Notes: generated by a model from the sequence alone, not told the origin. DNA of 64,000 bases from Protopterus annectens (GCF_019279795.1 NC_056733.1:1423912706-1423976705), one strand, 5' to 3'; shown: positions 45,891 to 58,932, counted from the stretch's first letter. Translations and numbers: made by a program.

Positions 45891-46390
45891 NNNNNNNNNN
45901 NNNNNNNNNNNNNNNNNNNNNNNNNNNNNNNNNNNNNNNNNNNNNNNNNNNNNNNNNNNNNNNNNNNNNNNNNNNNNNNNNNNNNNNNNNNNNNNNNNNN
46001 NNNNNNNNNNNNNNNNNNNNNNNNNNNNNNNNNNNNNNNNNNNNNNNNNNNNNNNNNNNNNNNNNNNNNNNNNNNNNNNNNNNNNNNNNNNNNNNNNNNN
46101 NNNNNNNNNNNNNNNNNNNNNNNNNNNNNNNNNNNNNNNNNNNNNNNNNNNNNNNNNNNNNNNNNNNNNNNNNNNNNNNNNNNNNNNNNNNNNNNNNNNN
46201 NNNNNNNNNNNNNNNNNNNNNNNNNNNNNNNNNNNNNNNNNNNNNNNNNNNNNNNNNNNNNNNNNNNNNNNNNNNNNNNNNNNNNNNNNNNNNNNNNNNN
46301 NNNNNNNNNNNNNNNNNNNNNNNNNNNNNNNNNNNNNNNNNNNNNNNNNNNNNNNNNNNNNNNNNNNNNNNNNNNNNNNNNNNNNNNNNN
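45891..46390. other. Assembly gap, 500 N
   Basis: Exactly 500 N, probably a fixed-size scaffold gap of unknown true length. Open frames running through it are artefacts. Confidence 0.99.
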
Positions 46391-46830
46391 AGGCATGTAA
46401 TGGCTGACAACATCCAGGCACTTGCAAATGCTCACCATCATCTTGCAAATGTTTTGGATATACGATTGGGGGGCATGGTGGGAGTCCTTGACCGTGGCAT
46501 GTCAATCCTCGAGCATGGAATGTCTGTGTTGGAACATCTGGTGGGAGTGAGGCATCGAGCACGTGTAGTCAGCTACATCACCTGTTGAAGGTCTACGTGA
46601 ACATGCTACTGCACATGCCCGCTCCCATAGTGGCAGTAGCAGCAGCTGTTGCTGTGCAGTCCACACCAGGACACAGCAGGCCAAGTGCACATGGTCCTGG
46701 ACAGTCCCAACAGGGACACGATTCCAGTGGACATGTGTCATCAGATGGTACCCATCTGGACCTCTGCCTGGTAGTGCCTGTGCAACCCCTGGCAGGTGCA
46801 GGTCACATGGCCGGACACTGTGAACTGTGA
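46391..46830 (+). pseudogene. Unrecognised ORF fragment with coiled-coil-like heptads next to the gap
   Basis: Right of the gap a plus-strand frame reads MADNIQALANAHHHLANVLD followed by repeated L/M/I-spaced segments (GGMVGVLDRGMSILEHGMSV) up to a stop at 46586-46588. An overlapping frame at 46585-46830 is Ala/Val- then Gly/His/Ser-rich (AAAVAVQSTPGHSRPSAHGP) and could be its frameshifted continuation. The spacing fits the coiled-coil tail of Myb/SANT-type proteins that accompany Harbinger transposases, but no Myb domain is visible here; it would lie in the gap. I do not recognise the gene. Confidence 0.3.
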
Positions 46831-48059
46831 AACCTGCCTTGTACAGCCTGCAGCTGTCAATAATACCCCTGTTTAGGTCAGCCACATGCCAGACCTGTGT
46901 GCATGCAAACACACACACACTGGAAACAAATGTAAGGCACCTCAACACACACACGCATAACATCCACACACCCCCAGTGATATCTCAGGCCCAAACACAC
47001 ACATGACATCATCCAATGGCACAGCCTAGGCCTCTGGCAAACATTATCACCCTGTGCATATGATGATGCCTGTACCACATCCGTCATCCACGCCATCGGT
47101 GCAGGGACATGTTCATATGGTCTGATACACAGGGTGAACATACTAGGTAGACAACTGTAGATTAATATTGTTGAGTGGTGTTGACAAGCAGCAGACATAC
47201 CATGTATTGCAGTTTTAGAATGCATTTTGTACATCTGACAGTATGTACCAGGTGCAACACTAACAGCATGTTGAACTTGATGTTCTGCCTTCCTCTTTCA
47301 GGTGTAGTTGCATGTGCCGGGGGATGTCAGTGTTTGCGGGTGTCCCATATGTACATGTTGACTACCCACAGGTCAGTATGACAACACCTGCATGCACTTT
47401 GTAGCTTCCACATCACAGTTGTATTCTCCCATGTTTCAATTATGTTTACTGTTGTAATGATCCATGAGCATGACAGCTGTGTAGTAAGCTACTGTGTTCA
47501 GAGCCGTCACATTCATAGTGGGTGACATTACAGGTATAGTTACCTGGAGTGCGAAGGGCATAAAGGAGTGGTATGCCGGATGACAAGGCTAAAGGCCAGT
47601 GAAAATAGTGGCTTCTCATTGGGAAGCAGTAATACCCACTGCCATGACAGCAAGCAAACACAGACACACCTACACACTCAGGGATTCACAGACACAGTAA
47701 CACACACACAGTTGTCAGTGTTCATATGAGAACCCCTGCCTATGTGCATATCATCATTATAGTACTACACAATTATAAGACGCGCCACAGAGATTAAACA
47801 TGTGCAGGTAGTTGGAATGGCCTAAGATGGAGGACATCGACAGGGTACTTCAGTGCAGTGAGTGTATGTGGGGGGGTCCATCAGTAGACTATGTAACAAC
47901 AGGTCACACCCCAGGGTGTACATGTTAACAGGCGGTTAGTATGCCCATCTACGACTGATGATATCAACAGGGATGCTAGATTGCATTGAGTGGATGGGGG
48001 GAGGGGGTATTAACATTTCACTATGGTAAAATACAGCCTCACTCCAGGAACCGGACAGC

Positions 48060-48114
<55 letters not shown>

Positions 48115-49996
48115 GCATTCACAGAGATATACACCTATGTCTCACACAGACACTTTACATGTGTGAGGTTTAACGACCTGCCTATGCCTTTCTTTCTACA
48201 CTTCACTCTGTACTGGTGTCAAAAACAGTGTTAAGGAGAGTGATAACATGTGGGATGTATTCCCAACCATACGTGACATATATGGACACACACCCACACG
48301 TGCCAGTACTGTGAATCAAACACCTGCCTATCTCATGAAAGGTACTAGAGAAGTACAGCACTATCGCATCCAGTACAATGCTTACTGACTCTTTCCTTTG
48401 ACAACTGTGCTGATATATGCACAATACATGCACAGGGGAGGTATTACTGTTACAGGTGTCATGAAGTTTGCCTTTAGTGTCACTCTTACAGCATTCTACA
48501 TCGTCAGTCTTCCACTTCAGTTAACAAAACCTGACCTTAGCAGGTGCACAGGTTATTGTAGGACTGGTTGGAACACACCAGTGAGCAGTCCTCAGTCATC
48601 ATTCATCTGCAAAGAAGCCCCACCACTTAGTAGTCATGTCCAAACATCTGTCCATACCTCATGTATGGCTTACTGTACTTAGAGCATATCACCATATACA
48701 GTTGGCAATGCTGAGGCTGTATTGCAACAGCATGATGTACTAAGACAACAGTCACCTTCAGACATCAGACACTGCACACACATGGAATCTACACAAACAT
48801 CAATACATGTACACACATGCGGTCTACATCAGTATGTGCACTAGCAGGTCAAGAGAATACATTCCACACCTTCCCCACGCAGAGCATTACACCATAATAG
48901 AGGTTGTATTCGTGTACTGGTAGGACACCACCACCATCACAGAGTAGCCAAGTATACATACAATAGCACATATCAGCGAGACACACAGCATTATTCCATG
49001 TCATGCTCCTACAAATTGTTACTTGACAGTGCCATGGTGAAGCCAGGGTACTGTAATGGTCAACAGTGAGCACATCATATTTGCCACACACACCTCATGT
49101 GTACTGGAAGAGTGCCAGCAATGTGCTCTGTCAGAGCTAGGCAGTACACTCATTCAAGCATGTGCGATGTCTGTGGCTTGTAAACATCTCACCCCAGCAT
49201 GTACTGGCTATTGTGGTACTAAGGCTAATGTCCAGACAGCACACAGCATGCATGTCTTGCAACTGTTGGGGTACATGTAGGAGCTGTGGCCACACATGGC
49301 TGTACATGTCATGAACATATCACCTGTGACTACTCAGAAACATACAGAGCAGAGCTGGATTTCCCAGAGTCTGTCAATACAGGCCTTGTGTAGGTCCTAT
49401 GGCCCTGTTATTTGGGTATGTTTTGTAGGCATTGCATTAGGTGGAAATGTCTAAAGGCATACATGCCACATGGGGTGTTGTATGATATGATAGGTGTCAA
49501 GGGTGACCAGTACAGAGGGGATATTACCTCTGTCAACATAGATATCGAACCTTATGTACTGTTAGCATGCTATCTGCCTTGGGCATGTGTGTTATGACTG
49601 TAGCCACCTGTATGCAGAAAGGAAAACGAAAGCTATGGTAATGTAACTTATGTTGTATGAGTGTGGGATGTACATATCCAGGGCAAGTATGGTTAGGTCA
49701 TATCCAACCATGAGGATGTTGTTTACTAGTGTACAGCAACAGTCGACCATGTTAATGCTGACAACATCCAAGGGACCCTGGTATGTGTACAACTGAGCTG
49801 GTTACAAACAGTGGTATTATTGCACTGCATAACACATTATGCAGCTGTGTCTGTACATGGCTACTATGTACAGTTGACGTAGGCCTAGGTACAGTCCACC
49901 AATCGGGGGTTATCTGGTGGTCTTCCATACTATGTCATACCACATATGGATGTGTGCTGGTAGTCTGGGAACAAGGTGATGGATGTATAGAAAAAT
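46831..49996. other. TG/CA-rich unannotated stretch
   Basis: The sequence is rich in TGTACATG, ACACAC and GTGTGT words and poor in CpG over more than 3 kb. No ORF above about 100 codons and no known element motif was recognised. It may be the body of the same unknown element as the ORF at 46.4 kb. Confidence 0.35.
48059..48111. repeat. (CA)n microsatellite
   Basis: A nearly pure CA run of about 50 bp, starting ACACATACACACAC. Confidence 0.95.
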
Positions 49997-50095
49997 CATA
50001 CCTCCCAACTGTCCCGAATTCCTCGGTTTTTACTGAGTTTTGGGGTCAAAATAAAGGGGTGCCACGATTCCCGAATGGCACCCTTAATTTATGAC
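49997..50095 (+). mobile_element. Left terminus of a hAT-type transposon
   Basis: The end starts CATACCTCCCAACTGTCCCG. Its reverse complement matches right-hand ends at 6280-6374, 53180-53271 and 61620-61719, all finishing (G/A)AGGTAT(G/A) or close variants. The hAT transposase exons begin 2.3 kb further right on the same strand. Flanking 8-bp duplications could not be matched, since the partner end may lie beyond the window. Confidence 0.65.
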
Positions 50096-52293
50096 TTTCC
50101 AGGCTTTTTTCTTTTATTTCTTTATTTTCAGTTTTTTTTAGTCTGACGTCATCGTGCGGGGGGTGTGCGCGGTGACGTCAGTCATGTGAGCAGGCTGCCA
50201 GCCTGTCGGGTTTCAGAGTAGAGGACTGAGGATTGAGGAAGTAGGGCTGCTGTGCTGTGGACGTTAATGCTATACTATGCATCGCATGCATGCATGCTAG
50301 GCTAGCGCCTATCCTATCATTCAAGTGACAAGTCTCTTGCTTTTACTACAGTACAATCAAAACCTTCACAAATCACAACACAAAACATATATTTATATGA
50401 GTGCCCACCCATGCCCAATTGCCCATGCCAGTCACTGACTGTCTGTCTCACTCTGTCACTATTAGTAACTAGTAGTCTACACCCCGGCCCGGTCCCCGAG
50501 TGAGTCCCCGACTCCCCCCACTCCTCCCCGACCCAAAGTCAAGAAGATAAAGAGAACTGACTGAACTCTACATAACTTCCACATTATCATGTCACCAACA
50601 AGTTCATCAGTGTGCTGAGTGACTGACTGCTGTGCTGAGTGCTACTACTGCTCACCTTGCTCGCACACATGTCAGTCATGGAGCCAGTCTGTCTCACGGA
50701 CGTCGCCCACACTTAGAGAAGTTAGAGTCTAGAAAACTTAGTTTGAGAAGAACGTCTGACTCAGTGACTAAGTGCTGGACTCCGTCCGAAGTAGTGAACT
50801 AACTTATTCACTACTCAGCTCAGCTGAGAATGAGAAGAGACAGTTGAGTTGAACTCAGCGCGCGGGACTCGGCTGAGGCTCTGCTGACTCGACATCGACA
50901 CTCGAGTCAAGCTGAGCTGAAGTGTTGTGAATGAAAGATTCTAAGTTGTGAAAGTTTTGTGATTGTGTGACTGTTCTGTTGTGAGTGAACTTGAAGTAAG
51001 TGAAGTGAACACTGAAGAGTCAGAATCCGAAATAAAACAGAACACTGTGACAGCACAAGTTGACAACAAAGTTACTGAAACTGAACCCTTACCGGCACCG
51101 CCAATACCCGTCCCGGCCAAGTTCCAGTTCCAACCCAAACCCAATCCATTAATAATACAACACACACTAGACAGGGTCAAAGGACAGCCTGGACACTGTC
51201 ACGGCACTTGGACAGGAGTGGATACCAAAAATTGCTTGCAAATGCAATCTGCAAAATAAATACAAAATCCTTCAGATTGCAGAAACTAATAAGTCTGTGT
51301 GTGTGAGAGTGATGCGCTGTACGTGCCGCCCTTGAACCGTAACGGTCAGGGGGAGGCAATGAAATGTGGATGTGAGTGTCTGCAGCCTGCCTGGTCTGGT
51401 GGTGCCTACCTGGGCAGGGTTACACATTTACAAAGGTAATATAACTTACACAGTTACACTGATCAATTTACTGATAAATCTTACACTCTGTCTTGTAGTT
51501 AAACGTTACAGCACAGCAGGTTGCAGACTTGCAGGCTGGCTGCCAGGCACACAGAGTGCATGTGAGTAGAGGAGCCTGAGGTCACAGGTGTTAATTCTTT
51601 TCTTGATTTGTCTTTTATCTTCTTGACTCTGTCATAGTATCTGTCTTCTTGCTTGAGTGAAGAAGAGGAGACAAGTAAAGTAGTCACAAGCCCCACGTAC
51701 ACTACACTACTGATGCTAAAATGTAAATAAAGAAGTCAAAAATGTAATTTACTACATTGTTTACATTTTAGCAGCAGCAGACCAGCCCCAGCAGCACTGC
51801 ACATGCTGATCATGCCTGTGTAGCCCCTATAAAGAGACAGAGGCGGTCTGGCAAGACTTGACAGACAAATACAGAACAACAACACGGAAGTTACTGAAGA
51901 AGAGAGAAGCCTGGTCTGGCTTAGAGCATTTGATTGATTGAATAAGCGCACCAGTGACAGACTTTGAAGTTTGACAGTCCAGCAGCACTAGAGATTTCAA
52001 GCAGGTGCGCGGGTCAGTGCAGCTAACAGTTTTTAGGGCAGGCTACTGCAATAGCACTAGCAGAGAGAATCAGAGAACTTAGAGAGTCGTGTTTTTTTTT
52101 ATTTTATTTAAAATAATTATTCTGTTTGTTTGCTTAACTTGGCTTAATTACAACAGCAAACTGCAGCATACATATTACTAGCAGGCAGCAGCTGGCATTT
52201 TTGGCTATTGAAGTTGTGTTAGTGGTGGTAGGTGAGGGGTAAGTTAATTATCCTGGTCTTACTCTTCCTGGTTGGTTTACTGTAGGATTCCTG
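50096..52293 (+). other. 5' leader region of the hAT-type element
   Basis: This is locally GC-rich (50480-50540) and then carries many GACT/GAGT-type words (50590-50950). A plus-strand frame at 50963-51259 (VSELEVSEVNTEESESEI, PAPPIPVPAKFQFQPKPNP) is acidic then proline-rich, with no recognised domain; coding status is unknown. The segment would hold the promoter and 5' UTR of the transposase. Confidence 0.4.
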
Positions 52294-52478
52294 GTGTCTG
52301 TGACAGTGGGACCCAGTCTAAGTCAGAAACTGAGTCGGAGAGAGTCTTCTAGTCATCATCATCATCATTCATCATCTTTCTTTCTTCATCTCTCATCAAG
52401 TCAACTCATCATTATGAAAAAAATTATTTCTTCTGCTGCAGCTGCTGCTTCTTCCCCCGGCTCCTCCAGCAACAGCAG
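52294..52478 (+). pseudogene. hAT-type transposase, exon 1
   Basis: The open frame runs from the Met at 52294 (an internal Met at 52414 gives MKKIISSAAAAASSPGSSSN) and ends at AGCAG|GTAAGG. The donor leaves two bases that complete an Arg codon with the first base of exon 2 at 61850. The low-complexity Ser/Ala N-terminus fits the disordered start of this transposase family. Which Met is used is uncertain; the internal one looks more like a protein start. Type is given as pseudogene because later exons are broken. Confidence 0.6.
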
Positions 52479-53029
52479 GTAAGGAAAAAAGATAAGAAAT
52501 AAAATATTGTTGTATGTATGTTTTTTTTTTTTTTTTAGTAGTTTTCAGTCATCATAACAACTAAACTAACTCAGTGAAGTATGAAGTTAGTAGTAGAGTA
52601 CACTAGTCTGTGTGTCAGTCTGTTTGATATGTTTGTTTTATACCTCAGAAGGATTTAGGAACTGAATGAGATTGAATTTGAAGTTATGTTATGTTACGTA
52701 TCTCTTCAGAGAATTGCTGTTGTGTTGGAGTGTGGAGAGACAGTGCAAAGTAAACTAAAGTAGAGGTGATGATGATGATGATTAGTCAGATGACAGTGAC
52801 ACAGATGGAGTGGGACTGTGGGAGCTTGAAGTAGGGAGGAACTTGGAAGGGATATAGTTGCAGCCTGCAGAGAGCAGCACTGATGGGTTGGGTTGGGTTA
52901 GGGTACCCCTTGGGTAGGCAATGTCAAGTCAACCTTTCAGTGCAAGAAATATGGACAAAGCCAGAAAAAATGGGAGGATGGGAGTCACAGGACAAAGAAG
53001 GCAAAAAAATAAGGACATAATTTAAATAT
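52479..53029. other. Start of the 9.4-kb first intron of the hAT-type gene
   Basis: The sequence begins GTAAGGAAAAAAG, a good donor. No further feature was recognised in this stretch. Confidence 0.4.
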
Positions 53030-53271
53030 TGCTCCTATAAACTTAGAAAGTTAGTAGAATAACAGGATTTGCATTATTATATGTTTTTCTGAAGGTTATA
53101 AAGTCTGAAACTCCAATGTCTGTCATTGTTTAGTATTATTTATTGACTGAATACCGACCTTCAATCTTCAGTAATTCTGCCAGAAAACCACAAATTTTAT
53201 GAGGAACAGAGTGCGACCAAAAATATCAGTAAAAAGTCTGGAAATTCTGTGAAAATCTGTATAGAGGTATG
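53030..53271 (+). repeat. hAT-like right-end repeat, copy 1
   Basis: It aligns with 61475-61719 from ATATTGCTCCTATAAACTT through CCACAAATTTTATGAGG and ATTCTGTGAAAATCTGTA to GAGGTATG. Its outer part also resembles the reverse complement of the terminus at 49997. It is therefore a transposon right end or solo end. No partner left end with a matching 8-bp duplication was found. Confidence 0.6.
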
Positions 53272-55410
53272 AACTGAAGGAGTCAGGAGAGGGACTAGGG
53301 AGATGGATACATTGTGTGGCTGACTGGCTGTGGTTGTAGATGTATTGTTTTTGTTTACACACATGATGTAACCGCTGAAAGTGGATATGGTTATGAAGCT
53401 GCTGCCTAAACAAAACAAGTTTCATTGTTTCGTCTGTCGTATGATTACCTGACCAGACAATGTGCTACAGCGTAGAAACCGAACTAAGCATGAAGTGACT
53501 GTCCATGGTTTGGTTTTTGAATGCATGTTATAGGCTTTTCTGTAATCTGTGCTGCAAACTGGATTATAAATTCCTTCTTGTTTATTTATTCATTTATTTG
53601 TGTATTTGTTTAGATGTCTCCTGCTTAGCTACACTATAAGACAGTAAAACATGAATGAGTTACACAGGCAATTACATTACATACAATTCAAGGCAATAGT
53701 AATATCAGGGAAAAAATATTTATTGCACCTAAAAAGGAGCAGCAGATATAAACCAAACCAGCTAGCCTATCCTCCCACCTCATGACATGAACCCATTTAC
53801 TTTGTCTTTTATGTGTTGCTTACAGTTCTTTTGTATTTGAGCATAGGCCATAGACGTATTCATCATCATAGTTCATAGTCTCACAGACACATACACACAC
53901 CTAATCCACCTATGCATTTATTGCTTTGCATTTTCTGGCTGGTTGGTGTTATGTATCTGAAGCTTCATAATCACGGGGAGATGGTCATAAGTCAAAGAAT
54001 TATATTTTTAACAGATTTGCTCAACCATTAATTCTGTCTTTTGTGATTGGAGCTCCTTACTTAGTATTTAAGTGTTTTGTGTTTAGATTTAAGATTAGAT
54101 CATGTTCATGTATCATGTCATGTTATGCTAGACTTGCATTGAGAAAGTGACACGGACTAAGCTTGAATGTGAATGAGCAATTGAGCATGTTAATGTTGAT
54201 TGTCGAAGCGATTTTAAAAAGGTGCACAGTGCACTCTGTTATTCTAGAGTTTTTTATGCATTTATTGCTGCTGGTTGCTATGGTAATGTCATTGATGATG
54301 TGCTAAAGCTATTTTTATTTGATTTTATTATGCCTATTCTACTGTAAGGGAAATGAATATTTAAGATGTGATTTGCTTGAAGAAATCTTTCAAGTGCCCC
54401 CCTGTGTCTGACAATGAGATAAAAGCATGAACAATAACAAGTGTTGTTAATTTTTATTCATAGTGGAGTCGGAGGTGGCTGTGGGTGTGCTTACTTTATT
54501 TTGCTTACTCATGTATTAATTGCAGCCATTGTGGGCAGTATGTAGAACAGACCAAGTCTCCTGAAACCATAAAACACAACATGTTTACTGTGTTAAGAAA
54601 AAATAGGATTTATAAATCAGCAGAACAACAAACTAGGACAAGTAAGTGTGTGCACTGTACTGTGCAGTGGTGGTATACAATATGATATGTATTTGTCTTG
54701 CAAGCTGCCAGTGACATTTTGTAAATGGGAATGGGATTATTACACGATTGAAGTAATATATAGTACAGTACTACAGTTATATATATGGAAAGTGGCAAAT
54801 TGTACATCACTTTTTCTGCAGACATGCTTCATGTAAACGAGCAGTTTTTTTGCCAAGAAACACTTGTGTCCTAAAACAGAATATTGTGGATTCTTGTTTG
54901 TGGAGTGGATGAGTGCATACTGGTCCCTCTCCTCCTGGTCCATCGTGTAGTAGGGTCACCAGACCTCCCTTTTGTCATGTTTACCTGTTCTGCTGCGTAA
55001 GGGTGTTTTGTAGCTGCTGTGCTGAGCCTGTGAATAATTTTGATAAAATGCAATGTGAGATGTGACATGTAATTGCATTTTGAGACAGAAATGAGGACAA
55101 AGACCTGTTTCATTAACTCATGGATGGATGGATCCTATTCCTGTGGGATTTAAATATTTTTATTGTTTTTATTATTTCACAGAAAACTTAATGGTATTAA
55201 GGATTTTTTATATCTAGTCTATGCAGACCTAAATAACATTAGTCGTGTAATGTTCTCCTAAGTAAAATGTTACAGACTTAGACATTTGCTGTATTTAGAA
55301 ATAAAAAAAAAAATTATAATGTAGGCAGGTCAAGTATTAATAATACCTGTCATGAAGGGCACCACCAGTACAGATCCCATATAGGCCTGGCAAGCCAGTA
55401 TATGGCAGCA
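53272..55410. other. Intron sequence of the hAT-type gene; no feature recognised
   Basis: AT-rich non-coding sequence between the right-end repeat and DIRS copy D. Confidence 0.35.
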
Positions 55411-55808
55411 AGTACAGTTTTGTACCTACCATAAATGTAGACGTCAGAGAGGTATGCATCTGCAGTCCTAACAAATGGGTTGTCCTGGCCTCAGGCAGCC
55501 CTTTGGTCAAAGTCTGGGTCTGGACACGGCTGATGTCGCACTTCACCCGATGTCATAGCTGCAGTTCAGCGGGTATAAAGGCATCAGCCGACGCCATTTT
55601 CCTCAGTGCTTCTTGCCCCAGATGCCAGGTGCCCTCTAGGAAGGCTAAATATGGATAAATGCAAATGTTTCCAAACAACAGAGAGCAAATAGAAATAAAC
55701 ATGTATATACATATATACAAACAAATACACCATAATAGATTCCCCCAGCTAGCTACAAGATGGGCAAATACCCTAGGAGTACCACAGAGGGAAGGAGGGT
55801 GGGTAATC

Positions 55809-55900
55809 GCAGATGCATACCTCTCGGACATCTACATTTATGGTAGGTACAAAACTGTACTATGTCCTTCAAGGATGCATCTGCAGTCCTAACAAATGGG
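55809..55900. repeat. Internal complementary region of DIRS copy D
   Basis: 55809-55861 is complementary to the left end, and 55862-55900 to the right end (60913-60952), joined as GTACT|ATGTCC. Confidence 0.85.
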
Positions 55901-55989
55901 TAGAATACCATAGCCAAACTGGGGGAGGAGGCACTAACAAGATTATGGTAGTTAAGATCCCTTGCAAAACAGCAGTGGCAAAGCCTGCT

Positions 55990-56920
55990 CGGGATCTGGA
56001 GTATAAGGGTAGATTATAATGCTTGGCAAATGTATGCAAGGAGCTCCAAGTAGCAGCCTCTAAAATGTCTTTTGTAGCCACTCCTCGTAAAAGCTGTAGT
56101 AGTGGCTGTAGCCCTTGTGGAGTGAGGTCTGATGTTTTCTGGAGTTGCCTTTCCATGATAAGAATAACAAAATCTAATGCAATTTCCTATCCATTTTGAG
56201 ACTGTCTGTTTTGAAATTGCTTTTCCTTCCATTCCTGTGGCATCTGGTCAGTTTTTCTATTGTTCTTGGTTCTGTCCAGGTAGTAGCAATTGCCTGCACA
56301 TCCCAGGTATGTAGTAGTTTTCTCCCTGTTCTGTGGGTTGGGGAAGAATGTAGGTAGGTGGATTGCTTGGTTTAAAGATACCCTGGAGACCACCTTTGGC
56401 ATGAAGGTAGGATTAGTTCTCATGGACACTCTAGCCTGATGGAAGTTAAGGAAGGGTTGTACTGCCATTAATGCCTGTAATTCAGAAACCCTTCTTGCTG
56501 AAGTGATTGCAAGCAGGAAAGCAGTTCTCCATGATAAGTACTGTAATTCTGCTGTTGCTGCTGGTTCAAAAAGGGGAGTGTCAACTTTTCTAGCACAAAG
56601 TTCAAGTCCCATGTAGGCAATGGTGGCTTCCTTGGTGGCTTTACATTTTTAATTCCTCTCAGAAACTGCCTGAGTAGAGGATGAGAGAAGACTGGAGGAT
56701 CCATGTTGTATTCTGCTGAAATAGCGGACGCATGAATCTTAATGGAAGAGTAGGACAGGCCATTGTGGAAAAGCTCTGCTAAGTATTCCAGGATGTTAGC
56801 TATGTTTACCAGTGATACATTTTCTCCTTTTGCTGCACTCCAAATGAGATATCTTTTCCATTTTGCTGAGTATGTTTTCCTTGTTGAGGGTCTGCGAGCC
56901 TCCAAGATAATGTCTTTAAC
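55990..56920 (-). pseudogene. DIRS tyrosine recombinase (copy D), two frame changes
   Basis: The N-terminal part is in the 57367-56468 frame: RRPSTRKTYSAKWKRYLIW, LSYSSIKIHASAISAEYN. It shifts near 56575 to the 56612-56187 frame with ITSARRVSELQALMAVQPF (first Arg) and TNPTFMPKVVSRVSLNQAIH. A further shift leads to KWIGNCIRFCYSYHGK and the HSTRATAT box (about 56110), then an FAKHYNLPLY segment with the probable Tyr near 56022. All catalytic boxes are still present in sequence; only the frame is broken. Confidence 0.85.
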
Positions 56921-56949
56921 CCTTTGAGATAAATCTGGGTTATTTTGTC

Positions 56950-58932
56950 TTATGCAATGTTCCAAGCAGCTAGCTGCAGTGTTTTCAAGTTCGGATGTAG
57001 GGTTTTGAAGTTGTTCTGTGTCAGCAGTACAGGAACCAGGGGTAGAGGCCATGCGTGTTCCCGAGACATACTCCTCAGTAATGGGTACCAATGCTGCCTC
57101 GGCCAGTCTGGAGCTATCAGGATGATCCTTGGGTGGTCTTCTTTGATCTTCAATAGCACCTTGTGCGTCAAAGGAAGAGGTAGGAATGCATATGCTGTCA
57201 GGTTTTCCCAACTGAAAGATAGGGAGTCCACCTTCCAAGCAAGTGGGTGGTATGTCCTTGTGCAGAATTCTTTCAATTGGTGGTTGTGTGGGGATGTGAA
57301 TAAGTCTATTTCTGGTAGTCCCCATTTCCTTGTAATGGATTTGAAGATGTCTGGATGCAGCATCCATTCATGGGCATCCGTGGTAGTTCTGCTTAGGATG
57401 TCTGCTAGTATATTTTCTTTTCCTGGCACAAATATTGCCTTGAGCTGAATGTTGAGGCTTAGGGCCACATTCCAGAGGTCCATTGCCATCCGGCATAGAG
57501 GATATGAATGTGTGCCTCCCTGTTTGTTGATATACCACATAACTGTGGTGTTGTCCGTCCTTATCAGCAATTGACCCTGTTGAAGAAACGGTCTGAATGC
57601 CTGAATTGCCAGTTTTACTGCCAGCATCTCTTTTGATTTATCTGTAGGTTCAGCTGGTCTTGAGTCCATAAGCCTTGTATGCACTTGTCCAGCATGTGTG
57701 CCCCCCAACCGAGGTCTGAGGCATCTGTGGTGATAGTCTGGCTTGGTTGAGGGCTGTGGAAGGGCAGTCCTTTGTTCAATTGACAGGCCTGAGCCCACCA
57801 GGAATTCTTGCTTCAGGCATGGAATTATTGGAATTTGGGTTTCTAGGCTGTGCTTGTGCCGAGACCATAAATTCCTTAGGTACCATTGCAACTTCCTCAT
57901 ATGCAGTCTGGCATGTGGGATCAATATTATGCAGGATGCCATGTAACCCAGGGCTTGCAGGACTTTCCTTGCTGTAAGCTGGTTCTGCGTTGTTAATGCC
58001 ATGAAATAGAGTGGAAGGTGCTTCTGCTTTTCTGCTGTGAGGGATGCCATTTGATTTGATGTGTCCGGTTCTGCACCCAAGAAAGTTATCCTTTGGGATG
58101 GTATCAGCCTTGACTTTTTTATATTGACTGTGTATCCCAAGGCTTGTAGTAGATGAATGACCTTTTTCAAATCTTTGTTAATTTGTTTTTGTTGTGCGCT
58201 TGTATCAGGCACTCGTCCAGGTAAGGGTAATTTTGAATTCCCTGAAGCCTGCAATGAGCAATTACTGATGCCAGGCATTTCGTGAATACTCTGGGTGCAG
58301 TAGATAAGCCAAAAGGCAATGCTGAGAATTGATAATGCTCTGATCCTGCAAGAAATCTGAGGTATCTTCTGCAATTTGGTCGTATGGGGACGTGCAGGTA
58401 TGCCTCCTTGAGATCTAGTTACCAGCCAAGACTCCTTGCCCAGCATGGGAAAAAGCTGCTGTAGGGTCAGCATTTTGAATTTTGGGACAATGAGATATGT
58501 GTTCAGAGCGGACAGGTCGAGAATAGGTCTCCATTGGTTTTCCTTTCTTGGCACCAGGAAAAGTCTGGAGTAAAATCCTTGCCCTTGTTCCATAGACGGT
58601 ACCTTTTCTATAGCTCTCATCCTTATTAAGTTGTCTATTTGTTCTAGAGCGTTTGTCTTTTGATTTGGAGGTAGGTTTGGCATTCCTCTCTTCCTTGGTA
58701 GAGTATGGAAGTGAAACCTGTAACCTTTGTCTATTGTCAAAATCCATTTGTCTCCTGTAATGTAATGCCAGTTTACTGAAAATAAGGCTAGCTTTCCGCC
58801 TAAGGGTGCTTCTAGTTGTTCCCTGTTAGGCGGCTTCAGAGCCAAGTCACTGTGATTGTCCTGTGGAAGTGGTAGTGGCTGGATCTGTGGCAGGCTGGTT
58901 GTTAGGCTGCCACTGACGTCCTCTGTAGGCAC
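56950..58932 (-). pseudogene. DIRS reverse transcriptase-RNase H (copy D), internal out-of-frame RT core
   Basis: One 660-codon frame covers the region, but its middle is out of register. N-terminal RT motifs are normal (FYSRLFLVPRKENQWRPILD, VPKFKMLTLQQLFPMLGKES). After LVT, near 58420, the frame shifts, and it returns before LGYTVNIKKSRLIPSQRITF near 58140. The catalytic box lies in the shifted part: the correct frame near 58210-58240 reads IQNYPYLDECLI, so the second Asp of YLDD is Glu. RNase H motifs follow, again partly out of frame (LGGTHAGQ in place of WGAHMAG). The end is well kept: LLIRTDNTTVMWYINKQGG, VPGKENILADILSRTTTD and PEIDLFTSPHNHQLKEF. The protein would not be an active RT. 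Confidence 0.88.

Noticed and set aside
45756-46588. Open frames crossing 45.8-46.6 kb with long runs of X
   Set aside because: They run through the 500-N gap and are not evidence of coding. Only the part right of the gap was considered.
50963-51259. 98-codon acidic/proline-rich frame as an extra transposon gene
   Set aside because: It lies in the leader of the hAT-type element without recognisable domain or splice links; kept only as a remark in the leader entry.
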